Part shown: one piece after another, positions 7,254 to 14,850 of the stretch
Layout: each line of letters starts with the position of its first letter
Numbering within the stretch: position 1 is the first letter of the stretch
Notes under the pieces: generated by a model
The model's input: the letters and a program-made list of their open reading frames with translations, nothing else
What the model was told of the DNA's origin: nothing
The model's database searches: none
DNA from: Streptomyces sp. NBC_01689
GTDB taxonomy: Bacteria > Actinomycetota > Actinomycetes > Streptomycetales > Streptomycetaceae
Direction of reading: 5' to 3'
Length of the DNA stretch: 64,000 bases
NCBI RefSeq assembly: GCF_036250675.1
Contig: NZ_CP109592.1
Location: 5,952,001-6,016,000 of the forward strand
Position numbers and translations under genes: made by a program

Positions 7254-8849
7254 CTACGGGAGCAGGCGGCCGAGTCGACGGCGCGCCACCTCGGTCACTC
7301 CTCGCCAACCGGGCGCCAGCCGCAGGGCCAGCGACCCCGCGTGGGTGCGGTAGGGCTGCACCAGCAGCACTCCGTGCCGGGAGTCCAGGACCGCGTGGCG
7401 GCGCAGCAGCCCTGGGCCGCCCACCGCGTGGGCGCTGACGTCACGGTGCGTGCCGTCGCGGAAGTGGAGCCGCAGCCGCAGGTCCCAGGTGCCGTGGCCC
7501 AGTGCCGACAGGTTCACCGGCGTCTCGGCCGACCAGCCGCTCCGGTCGGGATCCGGCGCGAGGGCGACCCGCAGGCTCGGGGCCGTCCGCCCCTCCACCC
7601 GGTGCGAGAAGGTGACGTCCGCCGAGGCCGGTCCGGCCTGTGCGATCCGGCCGTACAGGTCGTGCAGCCGGAGGCGCAGCAGGGCCGCACGCGCGCGGGG
7701 CCGGAGTTCGGCGTCGACGGCGGCGGGCAGCACGCGCGCCGGGCGCAGCAGAAGGTGGTCGAGCGTCACCTGCGGGAGGTCGTGCGACCAGACGGGTGTG
7801 CCGTCGGCGGCCCGCGCGTACGGCGGGCGCAGCCGGGCCGGGCGGGCGGCGAGTTCCTTGAGCCGGGGGAGGTCGCGGGGGCCGGGGGCGGCCAGGACGA
7901 CCCGGGCGATCAGACGGCCGGGCGCGGTCGGGTCGACGGTGAGGTCGGCCGCGTCGAACGACGTGAGGTGGGCACGGGTGAGCTCCCACCACGCACGCCG
8001 GTACGCCGGGGTGCGCAGCTCCAGCTCGCGGGCGTACAGGCGTAGTTCGTGGTCGAGGAACCGGGCCCGGGCGGCGCGCGCGAGGCGCTTCTCGCCGGCG
8101 TCGAGGAGGATCGCGTGGGCGGTGCGGCCGGCCTCCGTCCTGGCCCGCCAGTTGTCGATGTCGGCGCGGTCGAGCGAGATCGACAGCCGTGCGGCGCCGC
8201 GCCGTACGTGCCAGACGTAGACCGTGTCGGGGATCAGCGCGACGCGCGGCCCGGCGGCCAGCACCCGCGCGGTGAACACGAAGTCCTCGTAGGGGTGGCG
8301 GCCCTCGGGGAACCGGACGCGGTGCTCGCGCAGGAAGTCGGTGCGGTACAGCTTGTTGACGCACAGGGTGTCGTGGACCAGGCGCGGACGCCGGGACGGG
8401 TGCGGGAGCAGGGCCGGTTCGGCGTAGAGCGCGCGCTGCCACGGGGTCTCGCGGCCCGAGGGCAGCTCACGGCGCACGCACAGGCCGGCCGTGACCTCGG
8501 CGCGCCGCTCCAGCGCCGCGCCGAGCAGCGCGTCGACCGCTCCGGGCGGCAGCACGTCGTCGCTGTCCAGGAACATGACGTACGGGGCGGTCGCCGCGTC
8601 GACGCCGTCGTTGCGGGGGCTGCCGCAGCCCCCGCTGTTCTCCCCGCGGTGGACGACCCGCAGGCGCGGCTCGCCGGCGGCGAGGCGGTCGAGCAGGCGG
8701 GCGCTCCCGTCGGTGGACCGGTCGTCGACCGCCACCACCTCCCGGACGGCCGGGCCCTGGGCGAGTGCCGAGCGCACCGCGTCCGTCACATGGGCGGCGT
8801 CGTTGTACCCGATGACGACGACACAGACCTGCGCGTGCTGGGGCTTCAT
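7254..8849 (-). CDS. GT2-family glycosyltransferase with C-terminal accessory domain
   Basis: This 531-residue protein has an N-terminal GT-A fold, with VCVVVIGYNDAAHV at the start, AVDDRSTDGS at about residue 40 and the DxD motif MFLDSDDVLP at about residue 95. Residues from about 300 onward have no recognised catalytic motif. The last 130 look beta-rich, like the extra sugar- or polymer-binding domains often attached to teichoic-acid GT2 enzymes. ATG 8849 is preferred over the long upstream extension, whose codon use is non-coding. It lies next to two polytopic glycosyltransferases and likely belongs to the same surface-polymer region. The sugar donor is unknown. Confidence 0.82.
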   Translation of the reverse strand: MKPQHAQVCVVVIGYNDAAHVTDAVRSALAQGPAVREVVAVDDRSTDGSARLLDRLAAGEPRLRVVHRGENSGGCGSPRNDGVDAATAPYVMFLDSDDVLPPGAVDALLGAALERRAEVTAGLCVRRELPSGRETPWQRALYAEPALLPHPSRRPRLVHDTLCVNKLYRTDFLREHRVRFPEGRHPYEDFVFTARVLAAGPRVALIPDTVYVWHVRRGAARLSISLDRADIDNWRARTEAGRTAHAILLDAGEKRLARAARARFLDHELRLYARELELRTPAYRRAWWELTRAHLTSFDAADLTVDPTAPGRLIARVVLAAPGPRDLPRLKELAARPARLRPPYARAADGTPVWSHDLPQVTLDHLLLRPARVLPAAVDAELRPRARAALLRLRLHDLYGRIAQAGPASADVTFSHRVEGRTAPSLRVALAPDPDRSGWSAETPVNLSALGHGTWDLRLRLHFRDGTHRDVSAHAVGGPGLLRRHAVLDSRHGVLLVQPYRTHAGSLALRLAPGWRGVTEVARRRLGRLLP

Positions 8850-8904
8850 GGGCTCTCCGGCCGGGATCGTGGGAATGGCGGCAGTGCTTGGGCGGAGAGG
8901 TGTT

Positions 8905-10173
8905 TCAGTGCCCGGTCGGGGAGACGACGGGAGCCGGCCGTGGATCCCTGGCGGGTGCGGCGGGCCCCGGCCGCGGCGCGGCGGGCAGACCGGCACGCCA
9001 CAGCCGGGTGAGGGACAGCGCGGCAGCCGTGACCAGCAGTCCGTTGCGTACGAGCATCAGCAGGCAGCCCGTCCAGGTGCTTCCGGTGACCTCCTCGTAC
9101 AGGGCGGGGTAGACCACGGAGCTGACCGCGGTCGCCGCCAGGATCAGCGCGGCCACCGGGCGCTGGGTGGTGTGACGCGAGGTCAGGCAGACGGCGGACA
9201 GGCCGAGCAGCCACACCATGTACTGGGGGCTGATCACCCGGCTGGTCACCGTGAACAGCAGCACGGCGGCGAGCGCCGCGTCGTTCGGGGTGGCGAGCGT
9301 CCAGCGCCGCGCGCGCACCCGCCACAGCAGCAGGAGCCCGAAGCAGGCGAGCGTGAGGACGAGCGAGGCCGCCGCGACCGTGGAGACGTACGGGCCCACG
9401 AACTCCATCGCGCCGTACTGGTAGCGCACCCTGCCCTGCCAGCCCGCGTGGCGCGCGAAGCCGAGGAGCGTGCCACCGAGCGACTCGATCTGCACGCCCC
9501 GGCCGCCCTGCTGGCGCAGGAAGTCGAAGGGGTCGCTGAAGGCCGCCGTCAGGACGGCGAGCAGGACGGCCGCCGTGAGCGCCGCCGCCGTCCAGGCCTC
9601 CCGCGTCGTCCGGCCGCGCGGGGTGCCCAGCAGGGCGAGGGCCGGCCAGACCTTCACCAGGGCGCCGCACGCGGCGAGCACGCCGCCCGCGCGCGGGGAG
9701 CGCGGCAGGGCCAGCAGGGAGAGCACCGCGAACGCCGTGACCTGTACGTCGTAACGGGCGAGCGGCACGTGCAGCAGCAGCGGCAGGCCCAGCGTCCACA
9801 GGGTCGCGCCCCGCAGGCTGCGGCCCGGCCGGGAGCCCGCGCGCACGAGCGCCAGCGCGATCACGGCGTCCGCGAGGAGCGTGAGGGTGACGAAGGCCTG
9901 CGCGTACGTAAGGCCCGGCAGCAGCGCGGGCGTGAGCAGGACCGCGCCCGCGCCCGGCGGGTACTGCCAGAGCCGGTCGCCCACCGGACAGGCGCCGTGC
10001 GACAGGACGCCGTACCAGCGGAAGTACAGATGGCTCACCTCGCGCGAGACCCCGCCGCCGCCGAGCACGGCGAGGTCGTCGTGCTGGAGCAGCCACAGCA
10101 TCAGGGCACGGGTGAGTACCCAGACCAGGGCGAGGGGGAGCAGGCGGTGTCGGGGGCTCAGGTAAACGCTCAT
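8905..10173 (-). CDS. Polytopic membrane glycosyltransferase (GT87-like mannosyltransferase)
   Basis: This 422-residue protein has about ten hydrophobic segments and the layout of GT-C enzymes that use polyprenyl-phosphate sugars. An acidic/aromatic loop follows the first membrane span (HLYFRWYGVLSHG then WQYPPGAG). The central RYDV and LVKVWPALAL motifs, and VISPQYMVWLL near residue 310, are typical of the PimE/DUF2029 (GT87) family. ATG 10173 is selected. The frame upstream overlaps the divergent promoter and gene 10280. It probably transfers a mannose-like sugar outside the membrane. The acceptor is unknown. Confidence 0.8.
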   Translation of the reverse strand: MSVYLSPRHRLLPLALVWVLTRALMLWLLQHDDLAVLGGGGVSREVSHLYFRWYGVLSHGACPVGDRLWQYPPGAGAVLLTPALLPGLTYAQAFVTLTLLADAVIALALVRAGSRPGRSLRGATLWTLGLPLLLHVPLARYDVQVTAFAVLSLLALPRSPRAGGVLAACGALVKVWPALALLGTPRGRTTREAWTAAALTAAVLLAVLTAAFSDPFDFLRQQGGRGVQIESLGGTLLGFARHAGWQGRVRYQYGAMEFVGPYVSTVAAASLVLTLACFGLLLLWRVRARRWTLATPNDAALAAVLLFTVTSRVISPQYMVWLLGLSAVCLTSRHTTQRPVAALILAATAVSSVVYPALYEEVTGSTWTGCLLMLVRNGLLVTAAALSLTRLWRAGLPAAPRPGPAAPARDPRPAPVVSPTGH

Positions 10174-10279
10174 CAATGCCGGATCGTAAGCTTCCTGAAT
10201 GCCTCGGGAACGGCGATACGCCGTCAACCCTCCATAAAGGTTGGCTAATAGTACTAAATCGGTCTCAGTGAGGGTGTCG

Positions 10280-12004
10280 ATGAAGCGGTCCGGAGCCGGC
10301 CGTCCGGTGGTCGTCGCGGAGGTGGTGGCGGTCCTGCTGCCCGTGCTGGTCATGCTCACGCTCGGGCTCTGGGGGCTCGACCGCGGCGGCATATGGCGCG
10401 ACGAGGCGGCCACCTTCCAGGTCGCGCGGCGCTCGGTCCCGCAGATCTGGCATCTGCTGCACCACGTGGACGCGGTGCACGGCCTGTACTACCTCTTCAT
10501 GCACGCCGTCCTCGCCCCCGATCCCGGAGAGGTCGCGCTCCGGCTGCCCTCGGTCTGCGGCGCCGCGGCCGCCGCGGGCCTCGTCGCCGCCCTCGGTGTC
10601 CGCCTGTGCCGCCCACGGGTGGGCCTGTGGGCCGGGCTGCTGTACGCCGTCACCCCGCTGGCCGGGCACTTCGCGCAGGAGGGCCGGTCGTACGCGCTGG
10701 TCGCGGCGGGCGCGGCGGGGGCGACGCTGCTCCTGGTCAGGGGCGCGCGGTCGGCGGGTACGGGGGTGTGGTGGGGGTACGGCGCGACGGTCGCGGTCAC
10801 CTGTCTGCTGCACGAGTTCGCGGTGCTCCTGCTGCTCGCGCACGCCGCGACGCTGGCCGTGGCCCGGATGCCGCGCCGGGTCTGGTGGCGCTGGGGGTGC
10901 GCGGCCGGAGGGGCGGTGCTGGCGCTGTCCCCGCTGGTCCTGGTCTCGCACGGGCAGTCCGGGCAGGTCGCGTGGCTGACCGCGCCGGACTGGGAGAGCG
11001 TGGACCGGCTGCTGCGGGCGTTCGCCGGGCCGACCCAGGCGGTCTTCGTGCCCTTCCTGGTCCTCGCCGTCCTCGGGCTGCTGACGCCGGTGCCGCGCGG
11101 GGAGATCACCCTCGCGGCGGTCGCCGCGCCGCTGATGGTGCTTCCGCCGGCCGTACTGATCACGGTCTCCCGCTTCCGGCCGCTGTACGACGAGCGGTAC
11201 GTCCTCTACGCCCTGGCGGGCGCGCCGCTGCTGGCCGCGGCGGGGGCGGACCGGCTGGCGCGGGCGGTGGCCCGGCGGTGGGACCGGTGGGCGGTGCCGC
11301 GGGCCGCCTGGAGGGCGCGGACGAGGGCGCGGGTGCCGGTGGCCGCCGTCGCCGGGGTCCTCGCGGTCGCGCTCGCGCTCACCGCCCAGTTGCCGCTGCT
11401 GCACCAGGACCGTACGCCCGACCGCCGCCCCGACAACCTCGCCGCCGTCTCCGCCGCCGTCGGACGCGAACTGCGCCCCGGTGACCCGGTGTTGTTCCTG
11501 CCCTCGCTCGCACGCCGGTCCGCGCTGGCGTATCCGGACGGCTACCGCGGGGCGCGGGACGTCGCGCTCCGGGCCTCGGCGACGGCCTCCGGGACGTTGT
11601 ACGGCGAGGAGGAGGGTCCCGCCGAACTGCGTCGGCGGCTCGCCGGACTCGACCATGTGTGGGTGGTCGCCGCGCCGTTCGCGCTGCGGTCGGGCTGGCG
11701 CCCGCGCACTCCGACCGAGCGGGCCAAACTCGCCGTGATCGGCGAGGACTTCACCCTGCGCGAGCAACTCACGCGCCGGGGTGTCACCCTGCGCCTGTAT
11801 GTGCGCCACCCGCGGGTGGCGGAACCGCGAGCGGGAGACCTGCCGGTGGACGACCAGCCGGTGGACGACCAGCCGGTGGACGACCCGGACCCGTGGATCG
11901 ACGACCCGTATCCGCCGGTGGGCGATCCGTACCCGCCGGTGGGCGACCGGGCGGCGGAACACCTGCCCGCGGCCGTCCCTCGGACCGTCCGCGGCCCGGT
12001 CTGA
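10280..12004 (+). CDS. Polytopic GT39-like (PMT/ArnT) glycosyltransferase
   Basis: This 574-residue protein has about ten membrane spans. After the first span it carries GGIWRDEAATFQVA, the acidic DE motif of GT-C mannosyltransferases of the PMT/ArnT type, followed by HHVDAVHGLYYLFMH and FAQEGRSYAL. The start is ATG 10280, with AGGG 5 bases upstream at 10271. The TTG or GTG codons further upstream lack a ribosome binding site. The C-terminal 60 residues form an acidic repeat tail (VDDQP three times, then DPYPPVG twice), probably extracytoplasmic and unrelated to catalysis. It is divergent from the GT87-like gene. Confidence 0.82.
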   Translation: MKRSGAGRPVVVAEVVAVLLPVLVMLTLGLWGLDRGGIWRDEAATFQVARRSVPQIWHLLHHVDAVHGLYYLFMHAVLAPDPGEVALRLPSVCGAAAAAGLVAALGVRLCRPRVGLWAGLLYAVTPLAGHFAQEGRSYALVAAGAAGATLLLVRGARSAGTGVWWGYGATVAVTCLLHEFAVLLLLAHAATLAVARMPRRVWWRWGCAAGGAVLALSPLVLVSHGQSGQVAWLTAPDWESVDRLLRAFAGPTQAVFVPFLVLAVLGLLTPVPRGEITLAAVAAPLMVLPPAVLITVSRFRPLYDERYVLYALAGAPLLAAAGADRLARAVARRWDRWAVPRAAWRARTRARVPVAAVAGVLAVALALTAQLPLLHQDRTPDRRPDNLAAVSAAVGRELRPGDPVLFLPSLARRSALAYPDGYRGARDVALRASATASGTLYGEEEGPAELRRRLAGLDHVWVVAAPFALRSGWRPRTPTERAKLAVIGEDFTLREQLTRRGVTLRLYVRHPRVAEPRAGDLPVDDQPVDDQPVDDPDPWIDDPYPPVGDPYPPVGDRAAEHLPAAVPRTVRGPV

Positions 12005-12027
12005 GGGACGGCTCGTGACGAGGCCCG

Positions 12028-12350
12028 GTGGCGTGTCCCGTGACGGGTCCGGTGGTTCGTCCGGTGGCTGGTCCCGCAGCGCATCCCGCGCCGGGTCCCG
12101 CGTCGGGTCCGGCAGCGCGTCTCGCGTCGGGTCCGGCGTCGGGTCCCATGAGCGGTCCGGTGGCCGGCCCCACGGCGGGTTCCGTGGCTCGTCCCGCGTC
12201 GGGTCCGGTGGCGGGTCCCATGAGGGGTCCCGTGGCTCGTCCCACGGCGCGTCCCGTGGCGGGTCGGGTCCCCTGCGGGTCCCGTGGGCGTCCCACGGCG
12301 GGTCCCCGACGGGTCCCGTGGGCGTCCCGCGGCGCGCCCGTGACCGGTCC
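12028..12350. repeat. Degenerate short-period GC-rich repeat tract between convergent genes
   Basis: About 320 bases are made of imperfect copies of a roughly 15-base unit of the form GGGTCCCGTGGCGSGTC, alternating GGGTCCC, GTGGC and TCGTCC blocks. It keeps several frames free of stops on both strands and so produces spurious long ORFs. It lies between the convergent GT39-like gene and ohrR. No gene is credible here. The tract may have arisen by slippage and can also fold into many short hairpins. Confidence 0.75.
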
Positions 12351-12860
12351 TCAGTGTCCGGCCGGGCCGGGGTCCGGTGCCTCCTCGCGGGCCGCCTGGT
12401 CCAGCGCGGCCGTCAACCGGTCAAGACGGGACTGCAGTTCGACGATCTCGTCGAGCTGGAAACCCGTCGCGGCGGCGATCCGGCGGGGCACCTGCAGGGC
12501 GCGTGCGCGCAGGGCCACTCCCTCGTCCGTGAGGTGGACGTGCACGGAGCGCTCGTCGAGGGCGCTGCGCTCACGCCGTACCAGGCCGGCCGTCTCCAGC
12601 CGTTTGAGGAGCGGCGACAGCGTCCCGGAGTCGAGCCGCAGGTGTTCGCCGACCTTCTTCACGGGCAGCTCCCCGTGCTCCCACAGCACCAGCATCACGA
12701 GGTACTGCGGATAGGTCAGCCCGAGGTCCTTGAGGATCACCCGGTAGACGCCGCCGAAGGCGCGCGACGCCGCGTTGAGGGAGAAGCAGATCTGCTGGTC
12801 GAGACGGAGGTAGTCCCCGTCGGACGGGGCCTGGGGCTGCGGGGTCGGCATGGCGGTCAT
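12351..12860 (-). CDS. ohrR: OhrR-like organic-hydroperoxide-sensing MarR repressor
   Basis: This 169-residue MarR-family regulator carries LRLDQQICFSLNAASRAF near its N-terminus. The Cys at about residue 25 is in the position of the redox-sensing Cys of OhrR. The winged helix contains LDSGTLSPLLKRLETAGLV and the wing RRERSALDERSVHVHLT, each typical of MarR proteins. Oxidation of the Cys by organic peroxide releases the protein from DNA in this family. It is divergent from ohr, with an OhrR-type palindrome between them. The ATG at 12860 is chosen. An in-frame MM pair at 12882-12887 would add 9-10 residues and overlap the operator. Confidence 0.86.
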   Translation of the reverse strand: MTAMPTPQPQAPSDGDYLRLDQQICFSLNAASRAFGGVYRVILKDLGLTYPQYLVMLVLWEHGELPVKKVGEHLRLDSGTLSPLLKRLETAGLVRRERSALDERSVHVHLTDEGVALRARALQVPRRIAAATGFQLDEIVELQSRLDRLTAALDQAAREEAPDPGPAGH

Positions 12861-12885
12861 ACCCCCAGGATAGCGCTCGCCCATC

Positions 12886-12914
12886 ATTAAGTTGTGTGCA
12901 ATTAAGTTGTGTGC
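12886..12914. promoter_or_regulatory. OhrR operator region (direct repeat containing CAATT-A-AGTTG palindrome)
   Basis: ATTAAGTTGTGTGC is perfectly repeated at 12886-12899 and 12901-12914. The junction creates the near-perfect palindrome CAATTAAGTTG at 12899-12909, close to the CAATTnAATTG type bound by OhrR proteins. It lies between the divergent ohrR and ohr starts and probably covers both promoters. Confidence 0.7.
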
Positions 12915-12984
12915 TCTAATTGACCTCGTGAGGCGGCCGGACCGGCCGCTCCGACAGGACATTCACCTGAGAGGGATGGTCTTC

Positions 12985-13398
12985 ATGGACACGCTCTACA
13001 CCGCTGTCGCCACCGCCACCCACGGCCGTGACGGTCGCGCCGTCAGCTCCGACGGCAAGCTCGACCTCCAGCTGGCCGTGCCGGTGGAGATGGGCGGCAG
13101 CGGTCAGGGCACCAACCCGGAGCAGCTGTTCGCCGCCGGCTACGCCGCCTGTTTCGCCAGCGCCCTCGGTCTCGTCGGCCGTGCGGCCAAGGTCGACGTC
13201 AGCGAGGCCTCGGTGACCGGTGAGGTCGGCATCGGCAAGCAGGGCGAGGGCTTCGGCCTCGCCGTCACGCTCCGCGTCGAGCTTCCCGACTCCGTGGACC
13301 AGGCCACCGGCCGCAAGCTGGTCGAGCAGGCCCACCAGGTCTGCCCCTACTCCAACGCGACCCGCGGCAACATCCCGGTCGAGCTCGTCGTCGAGTAG
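12985..13398 (+). CDS. ohr: Organic hydroperoxide resistance protein (Ohr/OsmC family peroxiredoxin)
   Basis: This 137-residue protein has the normal Ohr length. The peroxidatic Cys is at about residue 56 in AGYAACFASAL, and the resolving Cys at about residue 120 in QVCPYSNATRGN. The conserved Arg/Glu environment (GGSGQGTNPEQLFAAGYAAC, read in pieces) is present. Ohr reduces organic hydroperoxides with dihydrolipoyl donors in the cytoplasm. The ATG at 12985 is chosen over that at 12976, because the GAGAGGG ribosome site at 12969-12975 is correctly spaced only for the former. It is divergent from ohrR, which should repress it. Confidence 0.93.
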   Translation: MDTLYTAVATATHGRDGRAVSSDGKLDLQLAVPVEMGGSGQGTNPEQLFAAGYAACFASALGLVGRAAKVDVSEASVTGEVGIGKQGEGFGLAVTLRVELPDSVDQATGRKLVEQAHQVCPYSNATRGNIPVELVVE

Positions 13399-13420
13399 GA
13401 CCGCACCGAGTCGTCCCGCC

Positions 13421-13455
13421 CCGTGCCCCGCGTCCGCGAGGGGTGCGGGGCACGG
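13421..13455 (+). terminator. Rho-independent-type hairpin after ohr
   Basis: CCGTGCCCCGC at 13421-13431 pairs perfectly with GCGGGGCACGG at 13445-13455 (11 bp, 13-base loop). It begins 22 bases after the ohr stop. There is no T tract, which is common for Streptomyces terminators. It could also serve the convergent gene ending at 13510. Confidence 0.7.
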
Positions 13456-13509
13456 GTGTGTCCGGGCTTGGTCGTCCCGCGAGGTCCGCGGACGCCCGCC
13501 GGGCTCATC

Positions 13510-14850
13510 TCACGGGGTGACCCCGGCGTCGGTGCGCAGCGGACCCGGCACCGTTTCCAGGCCCCGCGCCCGGTGCCGTACGGCCGGTTCCAGCAGCAGC
13601 GGGAGTCCCACCACCGGCAGCACCCACACCAGCACGATCAGCCGGTCCCCGTAGATGGTGATGTCGGGATGCGCCGCCTGGTTGAGGACGCCGGTGAGCG
13701 CGCCCGCGACCAGTAGTACGGCGAACGCCGGACGCCGTCGCGCCACCCCCCAGGCCCCGGCCGCCAGGGCCGCGAGGACGAACGGCTCCCACAGCCCTCG
13801 GCGCAGCCACTCCACCCAGAAGTCGGCTTCGAGGTGCAGGAGTTCCGGCCACGGGCGGCCGCGGTCCGGCACGGTGAAGTGCCCCGTGAGCAGGTCCTGG
13901 GCACTCTCCGACTCGGACGGGTAGCGCAGCGCCCGCGCCGCGAGGACCGTGACCACGACCGCACCGGCCGCCACCGCGCCGATCGCCGCGAACGGCGGCG
14001 TGAGGCCGCGCAGCGGCCGGCGCAGACCGCCGCGCCGCACGGCCGTCACCGCGCACGCGCCCGCCAGGCACAGCCCGAGGAACAACGCCTGCGAGTGCTT
14101 CACCGCGAAGAGCGCCGCCAGCGAGCCCCCGACCAGCAGGGTCCCGGCCCGCCCCCGGCCCTCCAGAGCCAGCGCGCAGCCCCACAGCGCGGCCAGCGTC
14201 AGATCCAGCAGCAGGCCCTCGGTCATCGGGCGCATGGCGGTCGTGCCGCACGGCAGGACGTAGAAGAGCGCCTGTCCGGCCAGGGCCGCGACCGCGGGGG
14301 CTCGCAGGGTGCGCAGTACGAGGAAGGCGAGCACACCCCCGGCGGCGGTGACGAGGACGCTCGACGCCCACACCCCCCACGTCACCCCGAGCACCTTCAC
14401 GAACGGCGCCAGCAGGGCCGGGTAGCCGGGCCGCGCCTCGAAGATCCGCATGAAGCGCGCCGACATGAACGGCACGGTGTGCCCCGAGGTCTGCCCGGCC
14501 CGCAGCCGCTGCGTCACCCCCTGCCACTGCTCGCGCCGGCACTCCTCGAAGACCCGCCGGGCGGGGCTCGGCGCGTGGAAGCGCAGCACGTCGACGCTCT
14601 GGGCACGGCGGGCGAGGGAGGCCTTGCCGGCACAGACGTAGTCGATGGTCAGCGAGGCCGCCTCGTGCTTGCCCGCACCGCCCAGGCTCAGCGCGTACGA
14701 GAGGTAGTTCTTGCTGTCGGGGCTGTCCCGGCCGGTGACGTTCGCGAGTTGCAGGACCGTGAAGACGACGGCCAGGAGGAGCACCCGGAACCGCGCCCGC
14801 CCGGCCCCCGGGCGAACGTCCCCCGGGAGAACGTCTCCCGGGGCGCTCAC
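13510..14850 (-). CDS. Polytopic membrane protein, probable GT-C glycosyltransferase-like
   Basis: This 446-residue protein has about nine or ten hydrophobic segments. The first periplasmic loop (LANVTGRDSPDSKNYLSYALSL, read as TGRDSPDSKNYL) has the Asp-rich start seen in GT-C type enzymes. No family-specific motif lets me name the sugar. The ATG at 14850 overlaps the stop of the upstream GT2-TagF fusion gene by 4 bases, so it is translationally coupled and in the same polymer operon. It may mature or elongate the polymer made by the fusion enzymes, but this is inferred from context only. Confidence 0.7.
   Translation of the reverse strand: MSAPGDVLPGDVRPGAGRARFRVLLLAVVFTVLQLANVTGRDSPDSKNYLSYALSLGGAGKHEAASLTIDYVCAGKASLARRAQSVDVLRFHAPSPARRVFEECRREQWQGVTQRLRAGQTSGHTVPFMSARFMRIFEARPGYPALLAPFVKVLGVTWGVWASSVLVTAAGGVLAFLVLRTLRAPAVAALAGQALFYVLPCGTTAMRPMTEGLLLDLTLAALWGCALALEGRGRAGTLLVGGSLAALFAVKHSQALFLGLCLAGACAVTAVRRGGLRRPLRGLTPPFAAIGAVAAGAVVVTVLAARALRYPSESESAQDLLTGHFTVPDRGRPWPELLHLEADFWVEWLRRGLWEPFVLAALAAGAWGVARRRPAFAVLLVAGALTGVLNQAAHPDITIYGDRLIVLVWVLPVVGLPLLLEPAVRHRARGLETVPGPLRTDAGVTP

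Noticed and set aside
10265..11962. 565-codon antisense open frame under the GT39-like gene
   Set aside because: Arg/His/Gly-rich shadow with no hydrophobic segments or motifs.
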